A DNA stretch of 64,000 bases from Rhizophagus clarus (taxonomy: Eukaryota > Glomeromycota > Glomeromycetes > Glomerales > Glomeraceae). Made by a program: the position numbers and the translations under genes. Positions 1 through 11,236 of the stretch are shown here, one piece after another. Each line of letters begins with the position of its first letter. Within the stretch, counting starts at the first letter, position 1. The notes beneath the pieces are model-generated. The model saw nothing but the letters and a program-made list of their open reading frames with translations, searched no databases and had not been told where the DNA came from. Where the stretch lies: the NCBI GenBank assembly GCA_015698045.1, contig BLAL01000321.1:186001-250000 (forward strand). The letters are read 5' to 3'.

Positions 1-49
1 TTTTTATATATAAAATAATAATTATTATTAATTTTTAACAATTAATTAT

Positions 50-2076
50 GGAACTCTTCCTGCTGATCATTCAGCCCAAAATTCTTGCGAAAAGAATAAT
101 TTATTTTTTCGCATTTTTGCGACCTTTCCACTAATAATACCCCACCTTTCGTCACGGAAATGGACGCAGAGACACTGAAAACACTTAAGGAAGCAACTGC
201 AAACTCTTTCAAAAGAAGTCTCGTAGATTTTTTTCAAACTACTTTACCTTTACTCCCTCAGCTTTGCGAAGGCCTAACGGTGACCACGCCTGCAGCTGCT
301 GAGCTTTTCAACAAAGTACCCCAGTTTTGACTAGACCCAGGTTTATCACAAATCAAGCCTAAAGCTTTTCAATAACAAGTGGTAACTTCTACCGTTGTAG
401 CCACTATGGCCTACTGGTCTTTCTCTATCCTTCTTGACCAACTCGTTTTTCCCACCTACGACAAGATTGCACGTGAGGTGGAAATAATACTAGAGACATA
501 AGTATTAAGGTACCAATCAGAAATCGACCAGTTGACAAACAAAGGCAAGGTGAAAATGCCCAACGATCATGTAGATTTACCAGATTTGAATATGGAGATG
601 GATCAATTGCACCAATTGATGTCTTCGACAGCTGATCCACTTCCTCCTCCCTTCGACACATACATTACCTCCTGGAAACTGGTTTTGACTAAGAACCAGA
701 AAAAGAAGCTGAAGAAACAAGAGAAGCGCGCAGAAGAGAATAAATTCCTACAGGAAGCTGCCTCACTCACCTTTTCGACTGCATCACCTGGTTCTACCCT
801 TGATGGTCATAAACCCATACTCTCGCAACCCCGGTCATAGCTATCTGCCTCCGCCAAGTGTAGCGATAAAAGTGATGATAAAATCGCTTTACTTACAATA
901 AAAAATGCAAAAATGAGAGTAGTACAGAAGTCAACAGCATCATAATCACTGGCTACCAGCCTGAGGAGAATGACAAGAACCTTACCTTGGACCTAGTGAT
1001 ATATGACATCCTGGCCAAATGGACAAATTATTAGCTCCTCAGTGAACTTAACAAATAGGGAAAAGTGGTGTCTATCAGCACGCGAGTGCAAAAAAAATAC
1101 CAGACAGCAAGGGATAGACTTACATCCAATCATAATTATCTAAAGGTGTACAATGATGGTGACTGGACAGTTTCCCTTGGCTCTCTTCCTGTACGATGGT
1201 TCCGGCAGCCTGGTCTCTTTCTGAACAGAAACAGCGCAAAAAATTCCAGGCAGCAATCACAAATATCCCTGAGGATATAACGATTGAGTCACTGTTCCCC
1301 GAAGGCACTTCTGGCCCGTTCATCAATGAAAGCAATCTTCAATCCTTCAAAATAGTTCAAGAACAGGATGGTACTAGAATTCTCATCGGCTACTTCGCAA
1401 CATGGAAAGCGTTGTCCTGTAGGTTAGCTAAGAATCAAATGTGGAAGCAGACAGAATTAGCTTGGTGCAAACATTCCACTCCATCCTTCCGTTCACCAAG
1501 ATGACAGTCCAAGACAATAGTCTCAGGCTCAAACTCCTCCTCCTTTAAAAAGGTGGGCTCCCCCCCCTCCGGTGGTTACTGGATCAAACCGCACGCCTTT
1601 TGGGTCACGCAAGTTATCTAATAATAACAATAAGGAAAATAATACTAACTCGCTCAATCTTGCGCATTCTCAGAAGTCTTCTAGACGTTCAATTTCTTCT
1701 AACATGAACAAGGGATCACACAAGTCTGACAATAGGTAATCGGGTAATCTTAATAAGGTGGAAATCAAGCACTTGCTGGAACAGCTCATTAGTTTATATT
1801 GCTAGCATACTAAAAACAGATAGTTAGTCATAGGAGGGAAGTACATTCTTAGCTAGTTAATTGTTTTAGGGTAGATTATTTTCTATAATTTTTCTTTTTT
1901 CTTTTTCGTTTCCTTTATACTTTTATATTAGTAGTTAATGTTCTAGGCTCATGGTAAGACGGGTCCTTATGGCTCGAAGCAGTGTTAATTGTATTTTAGT
2001 GGTGTGAGTGCACCCTCATTTTACATAATAAAACAGATTGCGGCTCCAAAGCCTTAAAATTAAAAAAAAAAAAAAA
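50..2076 (+). mobile_element. ORF1-only LINE-like retrotransposon, copy 1
   Basis: A perfect 15-bp target-site duplication, ttaacaattaattat, lies at 35-49 and 2077-2091, directly outside the element. The 3' end carries AATAAAA near 2026 and a poly(A) run at 2062-2076, so this is an RNA-copied insertion. It holds one degenerate ORF and no reverse transcriptase. It is a diverged relative of the element at 52072-53991: both begin GGAACTCT, share the WxxxLGSxxVRWF block, and end with an NK[VM]E[IL]..L C-terminus. It is non-autonomous and probably mobilised by another LINE. Confidence 0.85.
160..1800 (+). pseudogene. Degenerate ORF1-like protein of LINE copy 1
   Basis: The start is ATG at 160 (MDAETLKTLKEA). 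Stops and frameshifts break the frame: a TGA near 328, a better-preserved block at 532-840, then the conserved WTVSLGSLPVRWF block near 1165-1205. A frame change follows, giving FQAAITNIPEDITIESLFPE and a GYFATWKAL segment around 1230-1410. The C-terminal part is proline-, serine- and asparagine-rich. Order and motifs match the ORF at 52119-53585. The family resembles the nucleic-acid-binding ORF1 of LINEs in position and composition, but I do not recognise a named domain. It cannot make a full protein as it stands. Confidence 0.7.
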
Positions 2077-2529
2077 TTAACAATTAATTATTTCTGATCT
2101 ACAAATCTGATCATTGTAAAATTTTTTTTAAAAAATTCGCTTGTTAAAAAATTATAATAATTTAATTATAAAATATGAATCTTGCTAATTTGCTCTGCAG
2201 GTGAAATCACCTAGGTGATTTCACCTATAAATAATTTATCAAAATCAGGTGATTTCACATGTATAAAAAATTTTTAATAAATTTAATAGTACGCAAATCT
2301 TTATTAATTAATTTGAAAATTTAATTGGCTAAAATTTATTGTAAATTTTAATATTGTGTATGTAAAAATTTAATGATTGTAAGAATATTGTCCGGTCAAT
2401 GTATTGCTAATTTGGCAATAATTTTCTGTACAAAAAAAATAACAAAATTTATCATATTAAACTATGACTTTATTTCTTTAAATCCTGTTTATCAAAGTTA
2501 ATATTTTTTACAATTATTTATCTTTAACA

Positions 2530-3960
2530 TAACTAGTAATGATAATAATGATACAAAAAAGAGAAGCCTAACAATTATGATAATAAGAGAGAGAAATAAT
2601 GGAAATAATATTAGAAACAAATAATTGGAGATAACAAAAATAATGGGAGACAAAAGATATAGTAAAAAAAGAAAGATAGTGAAAAGAAGAGGGAAAGAAT
2701 GCGAAATAAAATGAACAGGATCGAAAATAAAAGGAATAGGAACAAAATAAAAGGGGATATAAATAAAAATAAAAAGATAATAGGAAGGGCAAAAAAAAGA
2801 AAAGATGACAAGAAGGGGACAAAAAAATAAAAGAATAACAAAAGAGAGATGAACAAAATGAAAGGATGATGATAAACGAAGAGATAATAAGAAAGGAATG
2901 AAAAAATAAAAAGATAATGAAAAGGAGAAATGAAAAGATGACAAAAATAAACGATGATAAAAACAAAACAATAATAAGAACGAAATGATGAGAATGAAAT
3001 GATAATCAGTGATAAGGATGAAATGATAATTGATGATGAAGACGAAACAATAATTGGTGATAAGGACAAAATAATAATTGATGATGAAGACGAAACGATG
3101 ATTGATAAGGATGAAACAACGATGAGGACAAAATGGTAATAAGAATGAAACGATCATGAAAATGAAAAAAAAGGAGCGATAATGAAAAAGAAGAAAGTGA
3201 ATAAAAACAAGAAAAAATAGTTAGTAAAAATAAAATATGAAAATGAAATTGAAAAAAAGATAAGAAAAAATGTCATACCTTGTTCGCAAAACTAAGACCT
3301 AAAAAAAACAAAAGGAGGCAAAATGATAAGGATGAAATGAAATTGATGATAAGGATAAAATGATAATTAATGATGAAGACGAAATGATAATTGGTGATGA
3401 GGATAAATGAAACAATAATCGATAATAAGGATGGACAAAATAGATAAAATGGTGATGAGGATGAAACGATCATAAGAATAAAAGAAAAAAGGAGCAATAA
3501 TAAAAAAGAAGAAAGTGAATGAAAACAAAAAGAAAAGGAGAATAATTTAATAAAAGATAAACCATAAAAAGAAAAAAAAATAGTTAGTAAAAATGAAATA
3601 TGAAAATGAAATTGAAAAAAAAAAATAAGAAAAAAATGCCATACCTTGTTCGAAAAACTAAGACCCTAAAAAAAACAAAAGGAGGAAAAAAAAAAGAAAT
3701 AATATACCATCATTTAATGTAAATCTGGAAGAGATTAAAGACCTAAAAAAAAAGGAAAAATAATAAATAGAAAGGAAAATGAAAACAAAAAGAACAACAA
3801 AAAACAATATACCTTTGACACAAAATTAAAAGAGCTTAAAAGGCCTAAAAAGAAAAGAAAAAGAAATTAGAAATAACTAGAAAGAAAAATGAAAACAAAA
3901 GAAGGAAAAAAAACATACCTTGAAACTGGAAAATCTAGAAAAAAAAATAAACAATTTAAA
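2530..3960 (-). repeat. Purine-rich low-complexity block with exon-like islands on the minus strand
   Basis: The plus strand is almost only A and G (GATGATGAAGACGAAA-type words), so the long minus-strand ORFs of F/S/L/I are composition artefacts. Read on the minus strand, about five islands sit between a T-rich AG and a GTAT donor, near 3277-3300, 3647-3664, 3710-3745, 3811-3843 and 3919-3935. The first two are copies of GTCTTAGTTTTGCGAACAAG. The segment 3165-3310 is duplicated at 3480-3690. Confidence 0.6.
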
Positions 3961-4658
3961 AATTAAAAATTAATCAGATGATTTTACTTGCCAGGATAAA
4001 TCACCTATATCGAAATAAATAAATTATAAAAATCAATCAGGTGATATCACCCGAGTTATATCACCCTCAGTTAAAACTAGTTATAATCTTTGGATTATTT
4101 TTAGTTTATAAACTTAATATAAAATTTTTTCTTTAAAATTAATATTTGTAGTTTAATTTTCTCAAAAAATAAAAAAACATCATGATCCTAAAAGTTATTA
4201 AAATGTAATTCCAATATTCAAGTTTATTGTACATTTTAAATAATAAAAATTGGTTTTGTTTTAAGTAAATTATATACATTTTTGCTATTTGAGCCATTTA
4301 CTAACTTTTTTATTATATATCAAAAATTTAATAATTTGAAGAAAAAAATTCTTATCATTTATCATAAATGTTTCTTTACTGCAAATTTTTTTGATATTTA
4401 TTTTTTTGTATTATCTTTGACAATATTTGATTATTTTAAAATAAATTTAATTAACTAATATTTCATAAATGTAATTAAAATTTTCTGTTATATTTTTAGT
4501 TTTAAAGTAAATAATTATTGTTAAGTTTTTCAAAAAACAATGAAATATTCATAATTTTGAAAGATATCAAAATGTAGTCTTAAATTATAGGTTCATTATT
4601 CAATTTATACAATGTAAATTGAATTTATTTTAAATGCATAACATATATTTTTATCATA
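3961..4658. other. AT-rich interior without genes
   Basis: I see no coding signal. Around 3975-4075 there are degenerate copies of the GTGATNTCACC word that also forms the terminal palindromes of the surrounding element. The rest is AT-rich filler. Confidence 0.4.
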
Positions 4659-4815
4659 TGGGGTCTTTGCAATAGAAAGGTACGAAACTCAAAAAAAAAT
4701 AAAAATTTAATCAATATTAAATTTACACTTATTTTAGTATAAAAAACATAATTGGCATATAAAGTAAATTTAAAAATTTTTTTGAGTTTCGTACCTTTCT
4801 ATTGCAAAGACCCCA
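4659..4815. mobile_element. 157-bp Tc1/mariner-type MITE
   Basis: The ends TGGGGTCTTTGCAATAGAAA and its reverse complement form nearly perfect inverted repeats of about 40 bp (TGGGGTC...GAGTTTCGTACC...GACCCCA). They are flanked by TA on both sides (4657-4658 and 4816-4817). Short length, long TIR and TA duplication fit a mariner-like non-autonomous element nested in the 2177-10040 element. Confidence 0.85.
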
Positions 4816-6130
4816 TATGAACTTTTTTCTGGTTTTTTTTGCAACACATTATATATATATTTTTGATTATTAGAGTTTAAATTATGTATATCATTATTTA
4901 TGATTAGAGACATGATCAGGTCAGATATATATAAAAAATAAAAATATTTTTCAATTTTTTCAAAAGTTTTAAAAATAGTTACAGCATGATTTTCTAACCA
5001 ATTTTTCTGATGTAATCTTTTCCTAGTGATAAAATACAATTTTAATAAAATGTTTTCTCAAATAAAATATTTTTTCAATATAATATTATCTTAACAATAA
5101 ATATCCTAATATGACAATTTTCCAAAATTAAATTTTAAAATAATTTGTAAAAAAAAAATAAAATTAAAAAAAAAATTTTTTAATATAATAAATAAATTAA
5201 TAGAATTTATTTTTTATGCAATATCTTAATTTTTTTTTATTAAATAAAAAATAAAATTATACATTTTATTACAATTTATTTTAATATAAGACAATTATTT
5301 TTTTGAATACAATTACAATTTCATATATATTATTAAAATTAAAAAGATATATATATTTGAATACTTTAGTAAATTTTTACAGAAACTTTAAATTTCTCGA
5401 AGAAATGTTTCAAAATGTTAAATGAAAAATTTATGCCAGTAATAAAACCTCAAATATCAAATTATTTACAGACTATTCTTTAATTAGTAAAATATTTTAA
5501 GATAAAATTTTTCATATTAACTAAAATTACATAAAGAGATTAATTAATTAAAAGAAAAATAAAAAAATGTGAGAGTAAAAAACAGTATATTTTAATGCCT
5601 TTCTTAAGAAAAGGAGTGATGAGTCAAAAAAAGAAAAATTAAATGCTATTAAAGAAATGCTATCTTTTAAAGATAAGTTAAATGAAAATGTATGATGCAA
5701 GTCAACCATCATTCATATTAGTACTGATCTGATTTTATTATATGATATTCAACTAAATTATAATAAAAAAATTTTTTTTTTTAAATATTTGAATGAATTT
5801 TTACTTAGTAAATTATTGATTATTGTTAATCAACTTATAATATAAGTATTTTCAGTATTTTATTATTTTTATTCAAAATTTGATCAATTTTAACTAAATC
5901 AAAAATAATAATAATGATAAAAATATTAATGAACAACAATTACTTTCTAAATAAATTATTTTTAACCTATTTATTTTATATATCTATTTGTATTAAAACC
6001 TATTTGTATAATTATCACAAAATAATAATTATCAATAAAATTAATTAAATTTTTAAAAAAATTAATAAATTTAAAATTTTCAATTTTATAATGTATTACT
6101 ATTATTTAATTAAAGTTACATTTTTTTATA
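4816..6130. other. AT-rich stretch, nothing recognised
   Basis: Very AT-rich sequence. The only ORF of note, on the minus strand near 4770-5039, overlaps the MITE end and has no domain. No RNA gene or element boundary is visible. Confidence 0.4.
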
Positions 6131-6134
6131 AATT

Positions 6135-6305
6135 GATTTCAGGAAATTGTTATGTCAGGATATTGTTTGTCAAGATATTTATCATCAGGATAATATTATG
6201 TCAGGAAAATATCTTATTTAGAAAAATATATAATCAGGATTGTGTTTTTTAGAAAATCATTGTCAGAAAAAAGTTATATTGAGAAAATTGATGTCAGGAA
6301 TCAGT
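6135..6305 (+). repeat. Degenerate TCAGGA tandem repeat
   Basis: About eight imperfect units of the type TTATGTCAGGATATTGT, spaced roughly 20-25 bp apart. Examples are GTCAGGATATTG near 6150 and GTCAGGAAAATATC near 6200. No coding or structural role is apparent. Confidence 0.5.
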
Positions 6306-7218
6306 TTAACAACATTTAAAAACTAACTTCTTTGTCAAATAATATTTAATCCCAAATTTTATAAACCATATGCTTATTATAACAGTAATTTTTTGAACTT
6401 GCAATCTATAGTAAATTTTATTCAATTTTTAAACCAATTTTTAATTTTTAACTTTTGTTATATATTTGAGGTTTTAAATAAATAGGTTATATAAAAGATT
6501 CTTAAAGTTGAATTGTAACATTATAGTTTTTTCTTTATCTTCTAATTTAAATTAAAGTAATTTGAATAATATTTGTTTAAACCATTTTCTGGATAAAGCA
6601 GAATAATTAAATAAAGTACTTTTGCTAAATTAAAAATAAAGATGCATTCTTTTTATTTTACAAAAAAAATTAACTTCTAGTTAATTTTTTGGATTAGCTT
6701 AAGAAATTACTGTGCATTAATATTAGTAATGACTTAAGTTTTTAGTATTTAAACACCCAAACTTTGTCATTAATAAAGAACTATTAATTTTGAAAGAAAA
6801 ATTAATTATGTATTTTTTTTTATTATTAAACAAAAAATTGCATTATTAATATTACTTTCTTTTAAACAAGTAGAATTAGAGGAGAATAAAAATAATCTAA
6901 AAGTATATTAAGAAGAAGCAATAAAAGAATATATAAGAGTAAATACTAATAATTGTATACTATATAATATAGTTTATTAATTAATAATTAAGTTTTTATT
7001 ATAGAATTTTACACAAATTTAATAAAGAAATTCTTTTTTTTTATTTAATAAAGAAATTCATATATAAAATTATATTTTATGAAAATCTTAAATAAATTTT
7101 AAAGGAGTTTAATCCTCAAATTTTATATTTGTATGAGATTTACTAAAAGAAATTACTTCTTTTTTAATCAATCATTATATTAATATATAAATATTTATTT
7201 TATTAAAGTTATAGTATA
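6306..7218. other. AT-rich stretch, nothing recognised
   Basis: Only short ORFs and A/T runs are present; no splice pattern or domain could be followed. Confidence 0.4.
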
Positions 7219-7760
7219 TTGAATATAATCAATTTTCTTCTAATTTATATTATCCAATTTATCAAGAAAAAGACTAAGATCATAATATTATTCTTATTAA
7301 TGAATTTTACAATATTTATATTGATAATAATAATAATAATAATTTTAATTCTAAATATTTTAATAAGATTAAAAAAAAATAATTATCATTTTAATACTAA
7401 TAATTAATATAATATAGATCATGATTTTAATTATAAACAAGACAATGATGCTAGTTTCAGTTCTATTAGTAATACTATTTATCAACAAATAGAGCATAAT
7501 CTTTAATTTTAATCATAAGCTAGAAAATAGTAATAATGGTATTGGTACTGATTCTAATAATGATGCTAATAATAGTATTAATCCTAATTCTAACATTAGT
7601 TTTAGCTCTGACATTGGTATTAATTTTGGCTCTAATATTAGTATTAATTCTGGTTTTAATATTAATATTAGTTTTAACTCTGATACTAGTATTAGCCTTT
7701 ATCTTTCTTCTTTTCTTTTCTGTTGTTTTTATCATCATTCTTGTAGTATTATCAAATTAA
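7219..7760 (+). pseudogene. Asparagine/serine-rich low-complexity reading frame, interrupted
   Basis: Three stop-separated segments read as Asn/Ser/Ile-rich protein: an N-run at about 7320-7345, a segment with KQDNDASFSSISN near 7430-7500, and an N-S-I-rich segment at about 7510-7700 built on a 6-bp period (TCTAAT/ATTAGT). It could be the relic of an Asn-rich protein or simply a simple-sequence expansion. No domain is seen and the stops make expression as one protein unlikely. Confidence 0.25.
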
Positions 7761-8585
7761 CAATCATATTTATAATATTGATTATAATAATAGTATTTCT
7801 ATTGATTATCATCATGAAAATCATGAAAAATCATGATAATAATTATACCATAATGGATAATTAGTCTAAAGTATAACAAAAGATTATATATTTTTATGTA
7901 AAAATTATACAAAATATCTATCTATCTACTTGCTTAAAAATTGAGTCAATACATGATTAGTTTATTTATGATCTAGATTTAATAACAGTTCTGAAACTGT
8001 TCTCTAATAATACTGTATAGAATTTAGGTATTTTAGAGAAAAATAATATAAATAGTAAAATAAATATCACAAAAATAGTAATCATAAATCTAATGACTAT
8101 TATAAAAATATGAGCAATAAAAGTATAAGTAATTTATAACCTGATTTAGTTACTATACCTATTAATAAAGACCTGCATTTGATTATATTTTAAAACCTGA
8201 TTTAGCCTGAATTTAAAAATAGTATATCATGTACCAGCCTGATCCAGTCTGGGATGAAAATACTGAAACTTGGATCTGATCTAGACTTGAATTAGTTTTT
8301 AATATATGTAAAAAAAAAATGAAAAAAAAAAATTTTAAATTTTTATAATAAAAATATAATATTTGGATAAAAAACAACTTATATATGAACTTAAAATAAA
8401 AAATATTGATTTTCAAGTCTAATTTGAAATCAGAAATTTGCAACAAGTTTAATTTTGATCAGAATTAAGAAAATCTGGATTTTCTCAAAAAAAATCTACC
8501 AGTTCAGCTCAGCTCAAGTCTTTTTTTAATTAAAATTTATCAGTTTAAATCTGGTCCAGCATCTAGGTCTAAGCTCAGTTTGCAG
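7761..8585. other. AT-rich stretch with CTGGTCCAG-like words
   Basis: No gene is visible. From about 8215 to 8590 words such as CCTGATCCAG, GGATCTGATC and CTGGTCCAG recur, ending in TTTGCAGACCTCTA. This recalls the termini of some hAT elements, but the other end does not match well enough to call one. Confidence 0.3.
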
Positions 8586-9420
8586 ACCTCTACTTCTTTC
8601 TTTTCTCCATTTTTATAGAAAGGCGAATTGACAATAGAAACGTACTAATGTCTCTTTTTTCTCTCCTTGGACGATGGGCGTAATTAATGTAAGTTTCAAA
8701 GTTTTTTTTGAAACTTTTTCTTTTTGTTTTTTAGGAAACATTTTACTAACGTTTCCATCTTTTTTTTTGTAGGTTCCGGTCTTTGATTCTTGGACGATAG
8801 ACGTAATGAATATAAGTTTCGAATTTTCGAAATGTTTTTTTTTCTTTTTTTTAGGAAACGTTTTACTAACGTTTCCAACTTTTTTTTTGCAGGTTCTGAT
8901 CAGACGTTTTTAGTAATTAGGCTTCTTTACAAGTATGTTTCTTTTTATTTCATTTTATTTTCATTTATGATCGATTACATTTTGTTATTTACTAACTTTC
9001 CCTTCATTTTTTTCTTTTATCCCCTTTATTTCTTTTCGTTTATTTTCAATTCTTTTCGTCTCTTTTCACTCACTCTTCTTTCCATTCTTTTCGCCTCCCT
9101 TCAATTCTTTTTGTATATTCACATTTCTCTTTCCATTCTTTTCATTTCTTCCTTTTTTTTTTCTTTTTTTTACGTTTTTCCTTCTATTTTTTTTCGTTCT
9201 ATTACATTTCACCCTCCTTTTCGTTTCATCACTTTACATTTGCCCTCATTTTTGCTTTATTCCTTTACGTTTCATCTCCTTTTCATTCGTCTCTTTACGT
9301 TCCTCCTCTTTTCATTTTATTTTTTATCTTTTCCCTCCTTTTTATTTCACCCTTTACGCTTCCCTCTTCTTTTCATTTCGTTCCTTTTTCTTTTCGTTTC
9401 ATTGAATAAAATTTTTTGAG
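8586..9420 (+). repeat. Pyrimidine-rich block with exon-like cassettes
   Basis: Plus-strand C/T-rich sequence mirrors the purine-rich block at the other end of the element. Two repeats of a cassette are visible: CTTGGACGATGGGCGTAATT followed by GTAAGTTT at 8666-8695, and TTTTTGTAG then GTTCCGGTCTTTGATTCTTG from about 8771. Between them lies the palindrome GGAAACGTT...AACGTTTCC with TACTAAC in its centre (near 8850-8876) and a T-run ending in GCAG. The 209-aa ORF at 8790-9419 is F/S-rich and follows the pyrimidine bias; I do not accept it as a gene. Confidence 0.55.
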
Positions 9421-9477
9421 AAAAAATAAATTTTTGCATGTGTCATACTTCTTTAAATATAAAGAAAATAAATTGGT

Positions 9478-9680
9478 TGAATTTGCATGCACTATTTAAA
9501 ATCAGAGTGCCGATTTGCATGCACTATTTAAAAATTGGAGTGCCAATTTGCATGCACTATTAAAAATCGGAGCTGATTTGCATGCACTATTTAAAAATCA
9601 GAGTGCCGATTTGCATGCACTATTTAAAAATCGGAGTGCCGATTTGCATGCATTATTTAAAAATTGGAATGCTGATTTTT
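9478..9680 (+). repeat. Tandem repeat of a TTTGCATGCACTATTTAAAA unit
   Basis: Six copies of a unit of about 33-42 bp (TTTGCATGCACTATTTAAAA plus TCGGAGTGCCGA), just inside the right TIR of the 2177-10040 element. The end of the unit, TCGGAGTGCCGA, is itself close to palindromic. The 95-aa ORF over it is a by-product. Confidence 0.8.
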
Positions 9681-10040
9681 CGTGACAAATTAGCAATGTC
9701 GTTTGTTACCTTTTCGCGCCAAAAAATTGGCAAAAATTTGCAACAAATCGGACAAAAATATCCAAAAATCAGACAAAAATCGGGCTGCCGATTTTTGGCG
9801 ATTTTTTTTTATTTGACCTGTGCGGACAATATTCTTACGATCATTAAATTTTTACGTACACAATATTGAAATTTACAATAAATTTTAGCCAATTAAATTT
9901 TAAAATTAATTAATAAAGATTTGCGTACTATTAAATTTATTAAAAATTTTTTATACATGTGAAATCACCTGATTTTGATAAATTATTTATAGGTGAAATC
10001 ACTTAGGTGATTTCACCCGCAGAGCAAATTAGCAAGATTC

Positions 10041-10639
10041 TAATCCAAATTCACTAGAAATTTCTCAAATTTTATTAAAATAAATAAAAAAATGTAAATA
10101 AAAAAAAAATTTTTTAATAATATAAGGTATTCTATATAAAATGATATAAATTTGTTTTTAACAAGTTATAAAAATAGTTGAATTAAAAAAATATTATTAT
10201 AAATTTAATTGTAGAAAAATTACTAAAATAAATTTTATATTAATTTATTGTTAATAAAATTTATAAGTTTTTAGCTTTCAATTAAATTATTTCATATAAT
10301 TATAATTTAATATGATTGTCATAGTATTATAACTAATTTTTTAATTCTGATTTTTTTTTGCAATATACTGTATGTCTACTTTGTACAGTAATGCTGTATA
10401 TAAAAGAAAAGTTAAATTTTTTTTTAATAAACTTTCTAATTTTATTATTTAAATTTATCACATCATTATTTATCATTATATATATTTATAAATAATATTT
10501 TATCATTAAAATAATAATATTATTCTATAAGTATACTATTTTTTATTCTATCAAATATTTCATTGTAATAGTATTATAATATTAATAAATATATTAACAT
10601 ATCTTTGAATATGTAATTAAAAACTATTATAGAATCTCA
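10041..10639. other. AT-rich spacer, nothing recognised
   Basis: Spacer between the long-TIR element and the next inverted repeat. No ORF, RNA gene or clear repeat was found. Confidence 0.4.
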
Positions 10640-10846
10640 AATAATATATAATAAATATATTAGATTTGAGTTTGCTTAATAATTATATAAAAAAAATTCT
10701 ATATAAAACTTTTATTTGCTTATTTTAATATAAAATCTTTAATTAGTTAGATATTTAAATGTGTAGTAAAACTTATTTTTATTTTAGCTTAGTAATTATA
10801 TTTGCATAGCAAAATTTTTTATTTGTATAACAAAGATTTTCATATA
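10640..10846. repeat. Left copy of an outer inverted repeat (partner 22843-23050)
   Basis: The reverse complement of this stretch matches 22843-23050, for example TATATGAAAATCTTTGTTAT, CTATGCAAATA, CATTTAAATATCTAAC and AAGCAAACTCAAATCTAA, with moderate divergence. It stops exactly at the TA before the CAGTCACACC end at 10847. It extends the symmetry of the palindrome at 15461-22376 outward. Confidence 0.7.
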
Positions 10847-11236
10847 CAGTCACACCTTGATATAACAAAGCAAGTTTAGACTGATCAGACCTTCATTATA
10901 AAAAATTCATTAACACTATAACAAATTGTTTAATATAATATAACGAATTATCTGGTATAAAGTTATAGTCATGTGATTTGCTGTTTTATCAGATAATCCA
11001 AATATCTGATTTAGAAAAAAAATTTATTTTTTTTTTCTATTTATAGTATTGCCAGACAAAAAACATGACCAAACTTTTGGAATTAAAGTAAAGACAGTTT
11101 GAGAAAAGTGTTTTTAGTGTTTTTTCTAATTATTTACTTTTTTTTCTTTTTTTATAATATTGTCAGACAAAAAATATTACCGCCAGACTTATGGAATCAA
11201 GGTAAGGAAGATTGGAGGAAATGTTTTTTGTCATTA

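Larger units (their letters stand above)
2177..10040. mobile_element. 7.9-kb gene-less element with 218-bp terminal inverted repeats
   Basis: The left arm 2177-2394 (GAATCTTGCTAATTTGCTCT...) is the reverse complement of 9823-10040 over its full length with few differences. Each arm holds a 28-bp palindrome, AGGTGAAATCACCT and its complement back to back: perfect at 2199-2226, one mismatch at the other end. The element is flanked by AT on the left and TA on the right, so a clear target duplication is not established. The interior has no convincing gene. It holds a purine-rich block on the left, a pyrimidine-rich block on the right, and several short tandem repeats. The superfamily is unknown. 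Confidence 0.75.

Noticed and set aside
2498..3157. 219-aa minus-strand ORF
   Set aside because: Almost entirely F, I, L, S and Y from a purine-rich strand; no domain, and overlapping ORFs of similar make-up in other frames.
8163..8594. hAT element with TAGAGGTCTGC-like ends
   Set aside because: Only the right end (GCAGACCTCTA) looks convincing; the left candidate TAAAGACCTGC has several mismatches and no 8-bp duplication.
8790..9419. 209-aa plus-strand ORF
   Set aside because: Follows a pyrimidine-rich tract; composition F/S/L only, and it runs across exon-like cassette repeats.
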